In this document: in pieces, positions 1-12,000 of the stretch | How positions within the stretch are numbered: the first letter of the stretch is position 1 | Layout: every line of letters starts with the position of its first letter | Assembly: GCA_016859345.1 (NCBI GenBank) | Contig: CM029124.1 | Span: 10,096,501-10,160,500, forward strand | DNA from: Istiophorus platypterus | Lineage: Eukaryota > Chordata > Actinopteri > Istiophoriformes > Istiophoridae | DNA length: 64,000 bases | Direction of reading: 5' to 3' | The notes under the pieces: generated by a model | The model's database searches: none | What the model was told of the DNA's origin: nothing | The model's input: the letters and a program-made list of their open reading frames with translations, nothing else | Translations under genes and position numbers: made by a program

Positions 1-552
1 ACCTTCTATAACTCATTCTCCTTGTGGAGACCTGAATTCATCTGCCATTCCATTACCCCTGCAGACCCAATCATACCTGCTGCCAGTGGAAACAGCTACT
101 GCAGGAAGCTCCTTAAACCTACCACTGTATGACTCGCTATTGCATTGATAAGCGAGACAACTGCCCTACACATGGCAGACAGAGACGGAAATTGACGAGA
201 GAGAGAGTTGGAAGTTTCAGTTCCACCTAGTTTTGTAGACGGTCGACAGAGAGAGAGAGACGGAGATGGGATGAGTTTGGTGGGTGGCTGATAAATGAAG
301 TCAGTGTAGTATGAACAAATGCCAAAGTGAGACTAGAGAAGAGATGAACAGATGGAGATGAATGACACAATGAGAGTAGCCAGTCATCCTCTAATGGAAT
401 GATATTTTGACATCATTTTATGTGTGATTTTGCATAGATTTCCTGTGGTAATATTGGAAGAAAATATTCTTATGTGCAATGTGACATTGATGGAATATTT
501 TGACATATTGATCTCATCTGTGTACAGTGCATATGGGGCAAGAATAAAAACT

Positions 553-600
553 AGAGGAAACAGTTTGCCTGTTTCTGTCCAAAGGTAACACAATCCGTTT
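553..600 (+). repeat. fragment of a teleost interspersed repeat
   Basis: The run GAGGAAACAGTTTGCCTG followed by TCTGTCCAAAGGTAAC matches a repeat common in teleost introns. A related, longer copy in this window sits at about 5690-5775. Family name not known to me. Confidence 0.45.
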
Positions 601-999
601 TCTAGGATATCAAAGTATTCATCTATTACCAAACATTTTTCCCAGCTCTGACTCCTAAGTATTTATTCCACATTCATTGCACGACTCTCTGAGTTTATTA
701 TTTATACTGAAATTACAGTTCTCGAGAGATATGTCTCTGCAAGTCTAACAGAGAAGTACGTGACCTGTAACCGTACTGTAGGTTGAAGAGGCACATGGAG
801 GAGTCTACACATACTACAGAAAAAAAAAGTAAACTGCAAACTTGAAATCCTGAACATAAAAAAAAAACAATGAAAACCTCCGCAAATGACCCTCAAGAGA
901 AGAATGTTCCGCCTGAGACAGATAATGATGAAAAGCTGATGGCATGGTGGTTGCATAGAGAATAAGGTTGATCTCATTGCTCGTCACTAACTTTACTTC

Positions 1000-1440
1000 T
1001 CTCTCTTTTTCGTCTCTCTCCTCTCTCCTAGTGTTGTTTTCTGCAGGTTTCTCTACCTTTGATGCTGCAGCGTCTAGACCTTTGACTGCAAACAACCTAC
1101 TGCTTCCATGATCCTGCTCAACACCCACTGCTTCAATGATTGTGAATATTACTATAACTATTTTATTTAGTCTAGACCCCCCCCCCCCCCCCCCAACACC
1201 AGGAGCCGGAATCTGTTCAACATTTCTACCTGTTAAAAGGGAGTTTTTTGTTGCGGCTGTCGCCAAGTGCTGCTCATGGGGGAAATGTTGGGTCATTTTA
1301 GTCATTTTAAATAATAATTATAAAGAGTACAGTCTAGACCTGCTCTATATGAAAAGTGCCATGTGATAACCTCTGTTATGATATGATGCTATATAAATAA
1401 AACTGAATTGAATTGAAATAAATTGAATTGAATTGAATCT
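1000..1440 (+). repeat. teleost interspersed repeat with GAATT microsatellite tail
   Basis: Landmarks in order: TCTCTC-rich head, a TCTAGAC motif followed by a C run (about 1178-1194), CCTGTTAAAAGGGAG, TCGCCAAGTGCTGCTCATGG, GTCTAGACCTGCTCTATAT, then TATATAAATAAAACTGAATT leading into TTGAA tandem units. I recognise this block from many fish introns. The tail resembles that of a retroposed element, but I cannot assign a class. Confidence 0.6.
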
Positions 1441-2965
1441 ATATCAAATTATCTCCCAAAAGAAAACAAAAAAACCTACTTGTATGTAAGGCATTTCACA
1501 TCTCATGACCCCTGACAAAGAGGCCAGCAACGTGGCTACTATATATCTTAATTTGGTCTTCAAATGTCCTCTGTCATGTACATGAGAAAATCACATGCCT
1601 CCTTTGAAGGCGAGGCGATATGTCAAAGTTGAGGGCAAGCTGAGCCATTTCCTGCTCTGATTACAGAGCAGCATCCTTGGTAGCTGCACCTCGCCTGGTA
1701 ACAGAACGGATGGGAAAACTGTCATCTGCTTCTGCCACATTTATCCGCGCATGTCTCTGTGTGTGCCCAAGTGTGTGTGTGTGTGTAATTCAGAGTTGAG
1801 TGCTTCCTCACAAAAAAGTGTAATATCAGAGTCAGCAGAAAAGGATGAAACTCGTATTAGAGGCCACAGTCATTACTTTGAAGCAGCCATAAGATGTTGT
1901 TGTGATGGTGAGAATTTGATAGTGTTGGTTACAACTAGGAAATGCTCTGATAATCTTTCTGATATCCTTTCCAACCATGTGAGAAAGTAACTCCCAGACA
2001 AGAATACCATATAAAAAAAGTGGATATGGTCAGTGATCATTGTCTAAACCTAAGCATTTACATATGAGATCCATTTGAGTTTACCTTAAAAAAAATTAGT
2101 AACATTATGGTGTAAAAACTTGAAGATCTTGAGGACCAAACAAAGAACTTGAGGCTGATTATCACTTGTAAGTGCTTGGTTTGACAAATGGCTCATCGCA
2201 TCCAGCCACCCTCTTACTGGTTACATGGCCCTTTTATCTCTGCCATCTGTAGGTAATGGGAATGAAAAACATCTGGAGAAGCCTCACCACAGCTGCAGTC
2301 ACTAGAAAACACATCTATTAATGGGGGGATACACATCTGGGCTGGGCTATAATGGCATTGGGCAGAAAACCATTTTGTGATTTGGAATGGATGTCAAGTG
2401 CTACAGAAGGCAAAGGAGCCTAACAGGCAGCTAATTTACTATGTATGATAATTTAATGTACCAGGGGTGACGTGCAGTTCTGTGTAAAAAAAAATGCATT
2501 TCGATTCAAATGCATGCTCTGTAAGAGCTGGCACAAACAGTTTATCACATCTCATAAAAATGTAAATGTAGTTTTGTTTAAACACTGTGGTCTTCAATTC
2601 GCCCCCCTTTACCCCACCAACCCTTTTAGAGATGTCACGGGAAAGCCTGATTGAACGACTGTAAGGTTTCTGAGAGTAAATTTTCACATATTCCTTTGAG
2701 CACTTAGGTCTTTGTGGCAATAACATGTAGGTAAATGTTGAGGGAGCTCTGGCGCAAATATCATTATGTTTAAAAGCACATTTTGCTACCAGACCCGTCC
2801 GTTAATGCCCTTCCAGCACCCAACAAACACCTTTTCGGCGTAAATCATGCCTGGACTGTGTTAGCCTGTTGAATCTGAACAATGCCCACACTGATACAAT
2901 CGGGCTACGCAGAGGAAGAGGAGGGTGGAGAAATTGTGGGAGCGGCAAGAGGCTTTTATACTCAC

Positions 2966-3050
2966 CATGACAATACCCCCTGACTGCTCAACTGTGCACA
3001 TGCTCATAATGGGCGCCATGCCAATTGTGGTGCCCTGGAAGTAAACCCCA
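2966..3050 (-). CDS. adam12: adam12 exon 10: last exon in the window
   Basis: 85 bases ending at residue 348 (GVYFQGTTIGMAPIMSMCTV and on to SGGIVM). Acceptor TCCTTTGCAG, donor ATG|GTGAGT, phase 0. The next exon should open with the helix carrying the zinc-binding HExxHxxGxxH. I did not find it between 1 and 2965, so it lies outside the window. Confidence 0.96.
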
Positions 3051-6000
3051 CTGCAAAGGAAAGACGACACAAGTAAGGTGGAGAGGAGATTAAAATGTTA
3101 GAGGTAGTTTTCCAAAGTATTAATTTCCTACTATTTAAAGATGCAGTGTATGGAATTTTTTGGAAATAGAATAGTTTTAAAACATCTTTTCTCTTTAAAT
3201 TCAAAACATTATTTCCTGGAAGTGTCCACTGCTGTCATACAAGGCAGGTGAAGAGAGGCCACATTATGCTACCCTCTACCAATGCCATGGAAAAAAAGGT
3301 ACAGAGACATATCCATGTGAAAATATACAGAAATGTATAATTTATTGCTTCATTGTCAGAGTCAAATGTTTGTACTGATACGATGGAGAAATGGTGATAT
3401 CGCAACTGTACTGTATGTGGTGTAAATATTTTTTGATTTTATTGTACGTTTGAATATGTACCCCAGGCAGAGCAGTTTTTTGCCAACATGACAATAAATA
3501 AACATCCAGGTAACTAAATATCTTTAGTTAATCTCAGCATGCTGTGAAAATGAATTCATAGGAACGAGATGTTCAAATCTCCGTGAGCTGTTTTACTCAC
3601 CATAGTCAAATTGATGGAAAATAATAGCTGGCTGGGTAAGAAATCACTGTTTAAAAATTAGAACTAATGTAAACTATAGGCGACTTTGCAGCTAATGGGC
3701 TGAGACATTTACAACCACCAGTATGGCCCTCCAAAGATGAGCATTTGTATAGCAATCTGAGCGCGTGTTTGTTCATTACCAGGCTCCATTTGTTCTGTTA
3801 AATCAAATTCCCACCTTATTAGCTGAGCATTGTCGTGAGGTTTCTGGGGCAGCAGCTTGACTTTCCTCCAGTCTAGGAACTCGTGCAGGGTGGTGAAGGG
3901 ATCCTGGGTGATGGGACATTTGTCAGAGTCGCTCCACACCTCCAGACCCACCAGGGCCACCCGGATATTCAGGGCTCTATAGAACTAAAGGGAAGTGTAT
4001 TGATGAGCAAAGCGAGTCAGTGTGGATAAAAAGGCCAAGGGATTTACAGAGCTTAGATTACATGAATGATCAAAAGACCTTCAAATAGACGTGTGAGACA
4101 CTATTGTAACCTTTTACCTTTGGTTACTCAATTCACTGAATTAACTTACATTTCATTATGGCAGCCCCGAATCCTCCCCTGTGTGCCTCAGTGAGAACGT
4201 CTCTCTCCATGTTTTTTACATGATTGGAAAATGGCTTTTCCACATCTCTATCTATGCTTCCCTCAAGCAAATCCATCTGCCCACTATATCAGCTAGCTAT
4301 AGATCCACTGCTCTGGTAGAGGTTTTAGACAGACCAAAAGCAGCTGTTTTAGTAGGACGTTAATATATCACACAGCCATCCCATTAATCTCTGCTGCCAG
4401 CAATATTTCTATTTTAAAAAAGTGATTTATTCCTCCTGTGCAAAGGGGAAAGGATGTTTTACCTTGTCCACATAATTGGCTATTTCTGCCAGTCTCTGTT
4501 TCACCTTGTCCACGTCCTTCCCCTGCTTCTGAAACTGAACAAAATTACATGTAATCAGTGGTAGAAAGCATTTACACACACAGTAGTGGTTTAGCATGAC
4601 GACATGAATGATACTGTATTTACAGCCATTTTCGGGACCGAAAAGCATGAATACCTACCCACAAAAGCAACATTTTGTATGAATGAGATGCTTAAAATAT
4701 TCACAGGCAATACGTTTCACTGTGTTTTAGGCAGGTTGTCAAGCTGTGACCATCTGGATCTAAAAAATCTCCTAGTGTTAGAGAGACGAATGGCACAGCC
4801 ACAGGGAGCATGTATATTGGCAGATCTGACAGCCGACAAAGCTGTGGATACGAATTGCAGGGGAGTCAGACCTTCTTTTTTCCAGACAACTGTGCATCCA
4901 CCTGCTTTGGTGCTTGACTCATAATCTGAGCCTGACAACATACTTGATCCCTTATTCTTTTTTTTTTTTTCCATTTCCTTTCTTTCCATTCAGGTCAGTG
5001 GCATTAGCTGCCAGGAGGAAACCCCACAATGAGCCCGTCAGTGCTTACGGGAGACTCCTCTGTATCCACATGGCTTTTTCCGGTTTCCTGTCTGCTCCGC
5101 TGGGGAATCGTTCAGTACTTCCCGTCAAAATGGAGCTGCTGCCACCAGACCACACTGCTTGCTGCACACTGACCTAATTCTGCAGCTCCAGTGGGACCTG
5201 CTCCACTGTTACTACAGATTACCCTGCTTTTTTTCCCCTGCTGTTTTGCCAGTATGTTTTTTTTGGTTGTTCAAATACAACATTTGTGAATGGAAGCATG
5301 GTGGGCAGTTTACCTCTCTGTTGTCCGCAACAATGATCAGCTCGACGTATTTGGTTGTCTTCTGAGCATGCCTTTTATGCTGAAGTAAAAACAGAGATGC
5401 TGCATGTTACAAATGTATTGTGATTTGCTAAAAAAAAAAACAAGGGCTTTTATCCACTCCATCCTCCTAAAGATCTGCATACTTTTTAATTTAAACACAA
5501 GCAAATGTGACAAACAAACAACTGATATACAATTGTACAACTGAAGCCTTAAGAGAAACTGCTTTAAGTCTGAAATACCCTAACAGTTTTTAAGGAATAG
5601 ATCAGCCTTTTAGAAATTGCTATCTTGTTGAGGGATAGATAGGAAAATTAAAACCACTCTCATGTTTGTACAGTGAAGCAACAGCCATCTTAGTTAGCTT
5701 AGCTTAGCATTAAGACTTTAACTAAGGGGAAACAGCTCGCCTGGCTCTGTCCATAGGTAACAACAACATATCTCTAGCGTACAGATACGAGAGAGCTATC
5801 AATCGCCTCAGCTAATACTTGACAGGAAAGTAAATAAGCAAGTTTATCAAAATATCAAACTTTTTTTGATGTAAAAGTTGCAAATAAGCCACCAATGAGT
5901 TTATCTCATGTCACTATGAGCCTTGTATAACATCAAAGAAAAGAAAGTCATACACTGTAATAAGTGATCGTTTGCCCCGTAAGCCCATTCATTATGGTAG

Positions 6001-9000
6001 AACTGATGCTATTGTAAAAACCTGTCGATACTATAACTCAGGGGTCATCTAGTACTGTAGGTTGGTAAGTTTCACTTTTTAATGATTGGGGGTAGGGGCA
6101 GATGGATCCTGCACCTGCTCCCTGCAAATCAGCGGCCAAACGTTGGGTTCTGAGCGTAGATAAAATGAGTGTCGAGCCAAAGGCAACCCCCTCAGGGAAG
6201 TGATCCAAACTGGCCTGCTTGTCAGTTTGCTGATCTTTGGTCAAAAGCCTGTTCATCTTTCACCAAAATCTTACCCTCTGGAAACATTTGACAAATAATG
6301 CTACAAACAAAATCCTCAAACTAATGATAATAAAGCTTTGAACTTTGATATTCAATAGGTCTAATAGAAGCCTTTCCATAAAAGCAACGTAATACTCATC
6401 TCACCCTTGTGTGGAAGGATTGGAAGGGGCTTTTGATGTGGTTTTCAGGAGCAACAGAGGACATGTTGAATCCATGGCCGCAGGCTCCCGGGGTCAGTCT
6501 GAGTTCTTCCACTCGGTAGATAAGGTGGGAACCAGTGTCTTGGCCGGACACTGGCTCAATAATGAATGTCTTGTTTTCAAGAGCGATGAAGCCTCTGCGG
6601 GGATGGCAGTGCAAGTTTTAAAAACAAAACTTCAGAGCATAATCGATCTCTCAAACACTAAAATTGATAGAATGTGGCTCTCACTAATGAATTATGTGAC
6701 AACTGCGGTAGCCTTCAGCCCACTTTTATGGAAGCCAGTTGAAACTTTAAAAACATTTTTCTTTTTCTTGGCAAAGGGGCAGAACCACACAAGCTTCTAA
6801 ATGAGTCTCGCTAACATTAAAACTCCTAATGGCTTTGAGCACAAAGTACTTTCACAAAAAGTTTAGTATTATCACAGATCAGCTTCCCTTATGTGCACTT
6901 CATCATTTAAATGACCCCTTCTCCAATTTCAGATAAAGAATATTTAGCCTGCGAATTGTTAATAACTTTAATGTTCTTTGTCATTACCTTTTATTGTAAT
7001 GAACATAGGGCATCATGGCAAGCTGAACATTTTCTGTTTCCAAATTTGATTCATTGCGGATTAATTAAGCAGAGGATGACACCCTGTGTCTTAAGACTTG
7101 ACTGATGCTCAGTGCTCAGATCCTCCAGTTGCGCTTGGTCATTAACAACAGTGACATGCCTATGACTGTCAAAATGAGTGCAGATGTTTACTGGATGCCT
7201 CTGTGGACAAAGACAATGAGGTGTGACATTTTCTATTTCTGTGAGTCACAAACCAACTTACTGACAGAGCGCTTAAGGGTCTTAAGAGCGATGGGCTGCT
7301 GTGCAGACTGACTTAAGTAAATATAAACATTGCTTTGGCAAATGGGACTTAAAGGGCAGTACTGAGATGTGGCTTGAATACAAAATGTTTTTTCTGTTTC
7401 TTACCGAAGGCCTGAGCAGGCGCTGAGGGTGACATCAGAGTTTGGGTGGTTCTGCACTTCCCCATGATAGTAGCAGTTGTTCTAAAAGACATTGTTTACA
7501 TAAAAAAGGCTTTACATGCTTGAAATGGAAACATTTAATTCAAAGAAAGCTTCAGCTACTGGATGATTTATGCCTGTCATATTGCCTGTAGCAGTAGTTC
7601 GTATCTGCGATCAAAAGAGCAAAACAGGGTAGATACAGTGACAGTGAGTGTCAGTGTGTCCTAAGTTCTGTTTATTTAAAAAGTATTTCCTCTTTTTCCT
7701 CTCCATACAAACAGGCCTAATAAAATTAACAGCTGAAGGGAGGAGCTGGCGAACTGAAATAGATGGGAGGTGACAATAATACAGTAATTGTTTTTCCTTC
7801 ACTATTCTACCAGGGTGGTCTTGTGAAAGGGAAATAGGACATTTAAGGCTCATCACAGTGAAAGCACTGTTGTCTGAGCACAAGGAGAGCAGAGGAAATG
7901 AGTCTTGTTAAAAGGGAATACAGACCTCCATTTACTGCCTAACAGCACCCCAGTCCTCCTAAATCAACTGTCATTAGTCAATACTATGAACATTTCTCAT
8001 TCCCAATATTGAGCTGGAGGAGAAAATAGTTTTGCAAGAGATTTTTGAAAAAAAAAGGAAATAATAAAAAATAACAAAAAAACAAACAAAAAACCCCAAT
8101 AAAACCCACAGTCTATTCAAAAAACTTGATAAGTTTTATAAGAACATTACAAGTTGCTGAACTAGGTGGTAATAGAATCAAGATTCATTATATTCGGCAA
8201 AAAAATAGGGCGGCTACAAAGGCCTTTTGTTTAGGCTACGGCTGACCTAGATAAGTTCACCTTCCATAAAAGAAAACACCAGACAGTGATAGTGATTGTC
8301 TTTCTCAGTCATGCGTCATTGTGAATTTCCCGGTAGCTAAATGCTTTCAAAGTAAAGTATAAGGTATTAGTTCATTTTAAGTAGATTTCCTGAAGCTACA
8401 GAAACCAGAACAGAGATAGAATAAGTCTTGGTTAAAAACCATTAAGGTCTAATTTTCCCCTTTTAATTAATTCTAAGTATCTGCAAGTTTGGAAAAAAAA
8501 ATCTTCACTGTGTGACAGCATATATGGTATATATCTCGTACCAATTTGTTCCCACTCTTCATAGAAGCTATATGTTTAAATTGAATGAAATATCTAAATA
8601 CTCCAGCTTTTACTTCCCTAAAAATTCCACCAGAAAGATTTTTGAAAACTTTGGGATCTGCACTTAAACTAAAGTAAATCTCTGTTGGTTTCAACAATGT
8701 TGGGCTGCGCTTGCTTTTGTAATTACCCAACCATTATGAAACCACTGCTTATTAAGGAGTTTTAATATATCTCTTGATTTATGGCTCCAGCTTAGGCTTG
8801 TTTCAAAGGTGTTGATTTGTATGCTAGAGGAGTAGCAGCAAAATTGTTCTATTTTCACTGATTCTTTTGTCTTGTCAGATAACCCACAGAATGACAGACA
8901 TTATTTACAGTACATGTCTTTCCAGTGGCATGGCTGATTTCTGGGTTCAGTGACAACAGGTACTGGAAGTGTGCGGCTGCGTGAGGCTTATCTTAGACAA

Positions 9001-12000
9001 TACAGTATGTCTATTTGACAGCCTGTTGCAATGCTTGTAACATCCTCCCACTCAAAGTTAAAGGTGAGAGAGAGAGAAACACTGTTTGTATAACTTTGCG
9101 GGAAATGGACTTGTCAGTCATTGTCGAATTACTGAACATTTCTTCTCCAAGCTGTAAGCCACCTGTCAAACTGTCACTGTTCAGTTAAACAGTGATTTCA
9201 ATCAAAAGCGCAAGAGACAGTTAGCTGTGTAAGAAAAAAAAAAAAAGAGATAGAACGCTTTTCAAAGTCACATATCACAGATTTTTGCAACCTCACAGAA
9301 ATGTTATCCCTCATCTACAGGGGCTGCTAAAGATGCCTGTTGTCAAGCAGTGAAACCTTATTTCTAACTAATCTGAAGTATAAAAACACCTTCATCGTAG
9401 AATGAAACATCAATTCTGTCTGGATTTTCTTTTATGAGCCACATAAACTGACTTCAGCCATGCAAGTACCACAGTGAGTGACGTTGATACACACTGGAAA
9501 TTCAAAATGAACATCAATCTTTTTATTATTTACAAAAGAGCAGCAGGCACTTTGCTTTACATAGCTAGCATACACTTAGAATAAAACAAGCAGTCAGGAA
9601 TAGATCAGCTGCTAAAAGGGGATTCCATAATGAAATCCTGATGGCAATGTTGGCTTAAAAACAGCCAGTATAAAACACGGCTTATCAACAAGTAGGCCAC
9701 AGGGTAGATGTCCTGCTCAGCTACAGCCAGGGGCTTTCAAAGACACATTGGGTCACAGTGGAGTGATTACAAAAAGTGAAAACAACTGAACACTGTCTAA
9801 TTTAAAATCCTAAATTTTCTTTTTAACTAATGCATAAGAAACAGTGTAGATTATCTTCTATAATACTGATCCCCCATAAGAAAAAGAAAGAAAGAAAGAA
9901 ACAAAAAAAAACAGGTCAGGTCCATTTTGGCAGTGCGTTTACAGTGTGACTGCGGCGCATCACTGCAGGTCAATTTGGCCACAAATGTCAAAAGCACTCT
10001 GATGCAACTGTACCGTGAAGTTGTGAGCACCAGTGACTGCACTTCCATCCTCCCGGTAATGTGTCTCATAGTAATGGCTTGCAAAAAGACCCCTAAGAAG
10101 AGAGCAAAAAAAAGGAAACAGAAACATCAAACACCCAGGTTTTTTTTTTTTTTCATGATGTGACCCTAAATTGATTTTTTTTTAAAAGCCTATGATGTAA
10201 AGTTACAATGAAAACTTAACCCTTAGTTGACTCTTTATGTATATTTAGCATTCCTTGTAAGTATTCAAGCGATAATTGTAAATGAGAGTGGAAATGCTTT
10301 GCATTCTATGGCTCGAAGAGACTTTTTGAGAATTTATCAGGTGATTTGTATGAGTCCTTGATTCTCCTGGCATTCTGCATGATTGAATAGAAGCCCTGCT
10401 TAGGTAATTATTTTGCGCAAGTGAGTTTTTATGCATTTGCTCGATGCTCGTCTATCTGTAGACATTTTTCAAACTGCGTGTCAGTGTGTGTGTGTGTGTG
10501 TGTGGCATATTCCTCCCTGGGCCATGAGCAGATGGACAGAGGGAGCCCCACCCCTTGCATTGGCAAAGGAGCAGTAGGAACACCCATCTTTTGCAGCTGC
10601 ATAATCACACTGACATCAGGCAGGATGATCTCAGGATGTGTGTTCGTGTTAAAGAGAGCTCCAGAGAAATTACAAGAGAGAGAAAAGGCCACTTGGAAAG
10701 GTAAAAGTAGGTGAAAAAAAAAAGTGCTCCTATAACTATATGACACATAGGTTAAGATTTGTGCTGGTATGCTATGTGAACAAATGCCATGGCAAAACAA
10801 AAAAACCCCAAAAAGTTTCACAAAAGCATCCCAATTTTCTTCACTTCTTTTTGTCAAAAACATGGGATTCATAAAGACGGGGGGCAGGATTTTAAAAACT
10901 GGAACACAGTGTTTGTCCAAATCACAGAGGGAATCATTTATATCCCACAATGCTGTGCCATCCCACACAGCTTGCATGTACCAAAAACCAGAATTAGATG
11001 AGAGTACATTAAGCCAATAATGTACTTTTTTCATACTTAAGGACCATTTAATATCTTATCTGGATATTTAAAGTTCATTTTTTATGGCCTGTTTAAAAAA
11101 GGATCAACCCTCTGTGGCCCAGGCTTGACCACATTTAACTTCATTAAATACTTATTATCTCTTTAATGTGCCTTATCATGCCATTAGCACGCTCTAAACC
11201 AAATCTGATAAGCCAGCAGCCAGTAATCACTTTAAAGAGGCTGGTACGTCTCATTAAAAATGGATGACACATCGGAGGGTAGTGTATGCTTAATGGAAAA
11301 TCACCAAATATATACCCGTAAATGTAGTGTTTAAAATAATATAAACATAATATAAATAATAATAATGGATGTGTTTGAAGGAAAGATAGGATTTATGTCA
11401 TGTCAGTGGTAATTCTCCCAAATGCTCCCATGCTACATTTTGGTGGCTTGTTTTGGAAAGCCAGCTTAGGGCAGCACGACTCCTGATACTAAGAAACATA
11501 CAGTATTAAAGCTGTGGGTTTTACATGATGGAATCTGCCTGTAATCAACTCCTTGGCAAGAGTACAGAGAGTTAATGAGGCCATGAGTGTTACCTGCGTG
11601 TCTGAAGAGAGTTTCCTCTGCACTTGCTGGTTTAGCTCTGAGCTGTGGGATTGTGAATCTTATGCCATAAATTCAAATTTAAATTTAAATTCATCTGTAA
11701 ATTACCCTGCAGATGTTCACATGTGATGTACAGAGAAATAAATCTGAGCTGATGGACTCACCACAACCCTTTAATTCTTCCAAGCATATGTGCGTTCATA
11801 AAAAGATATGAGTTTGACATTTTGATTGAGAGCAGATAGAGAATGTCATCCTTGCTGCACCCAAGATGTTATGGTTATGTGTTTCCACTAAACTGCAGGC
11901 ACAGAGGAAAGCGAAGGTGCAGTTTCTATCTGGATAACGGTTATAGTTCAATGTAATTACACCTCTTCTCTTAGCATCAACTACCTACCTCCATCCCTGA

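Larger units (their letters stand above)
1..2965 (-). other. adam12 intron 10 (incomplete)
   Basis: No exon of adam12 or another gene was found. The stretch holds GA-rich simple sequence around 200-265, a teleost repeat at about 1000-1440 and a repeat fragment near 553-600. The rest is unremarkable AT-rich DNA. Confidence 0.7.
3051..10013 (-). other. adam12 introns 4 to 9
   Basis: Between the exons listed, introns of roughly 0.5-2.5 kb run 3051-3814, 3985-4462, 4535-5313, 5380-6404, 6595-7404 and 7482-10013. Apart from the repeat fragment near 5690 I see no further gene, RNA or mobile element in them. Confidence 0.7.

Noticed and set aside
1..2965. Search for the adam12 HExxH catalytic exon
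   Set aside because: No minus-strand stretch encoding HELGHNFGM-like residues was found; the exon must lie outside the window.
10429..11034. 201-codon open frame on the minus strand in adam12 intron 3
   Set aside because: It runs through a TG microsatellite that has no stops in this frame, has odd composition (Cys, His and Phe rich), has no recognisable domain and lies inside an intron. A chance frame of this length is expected occasionally.
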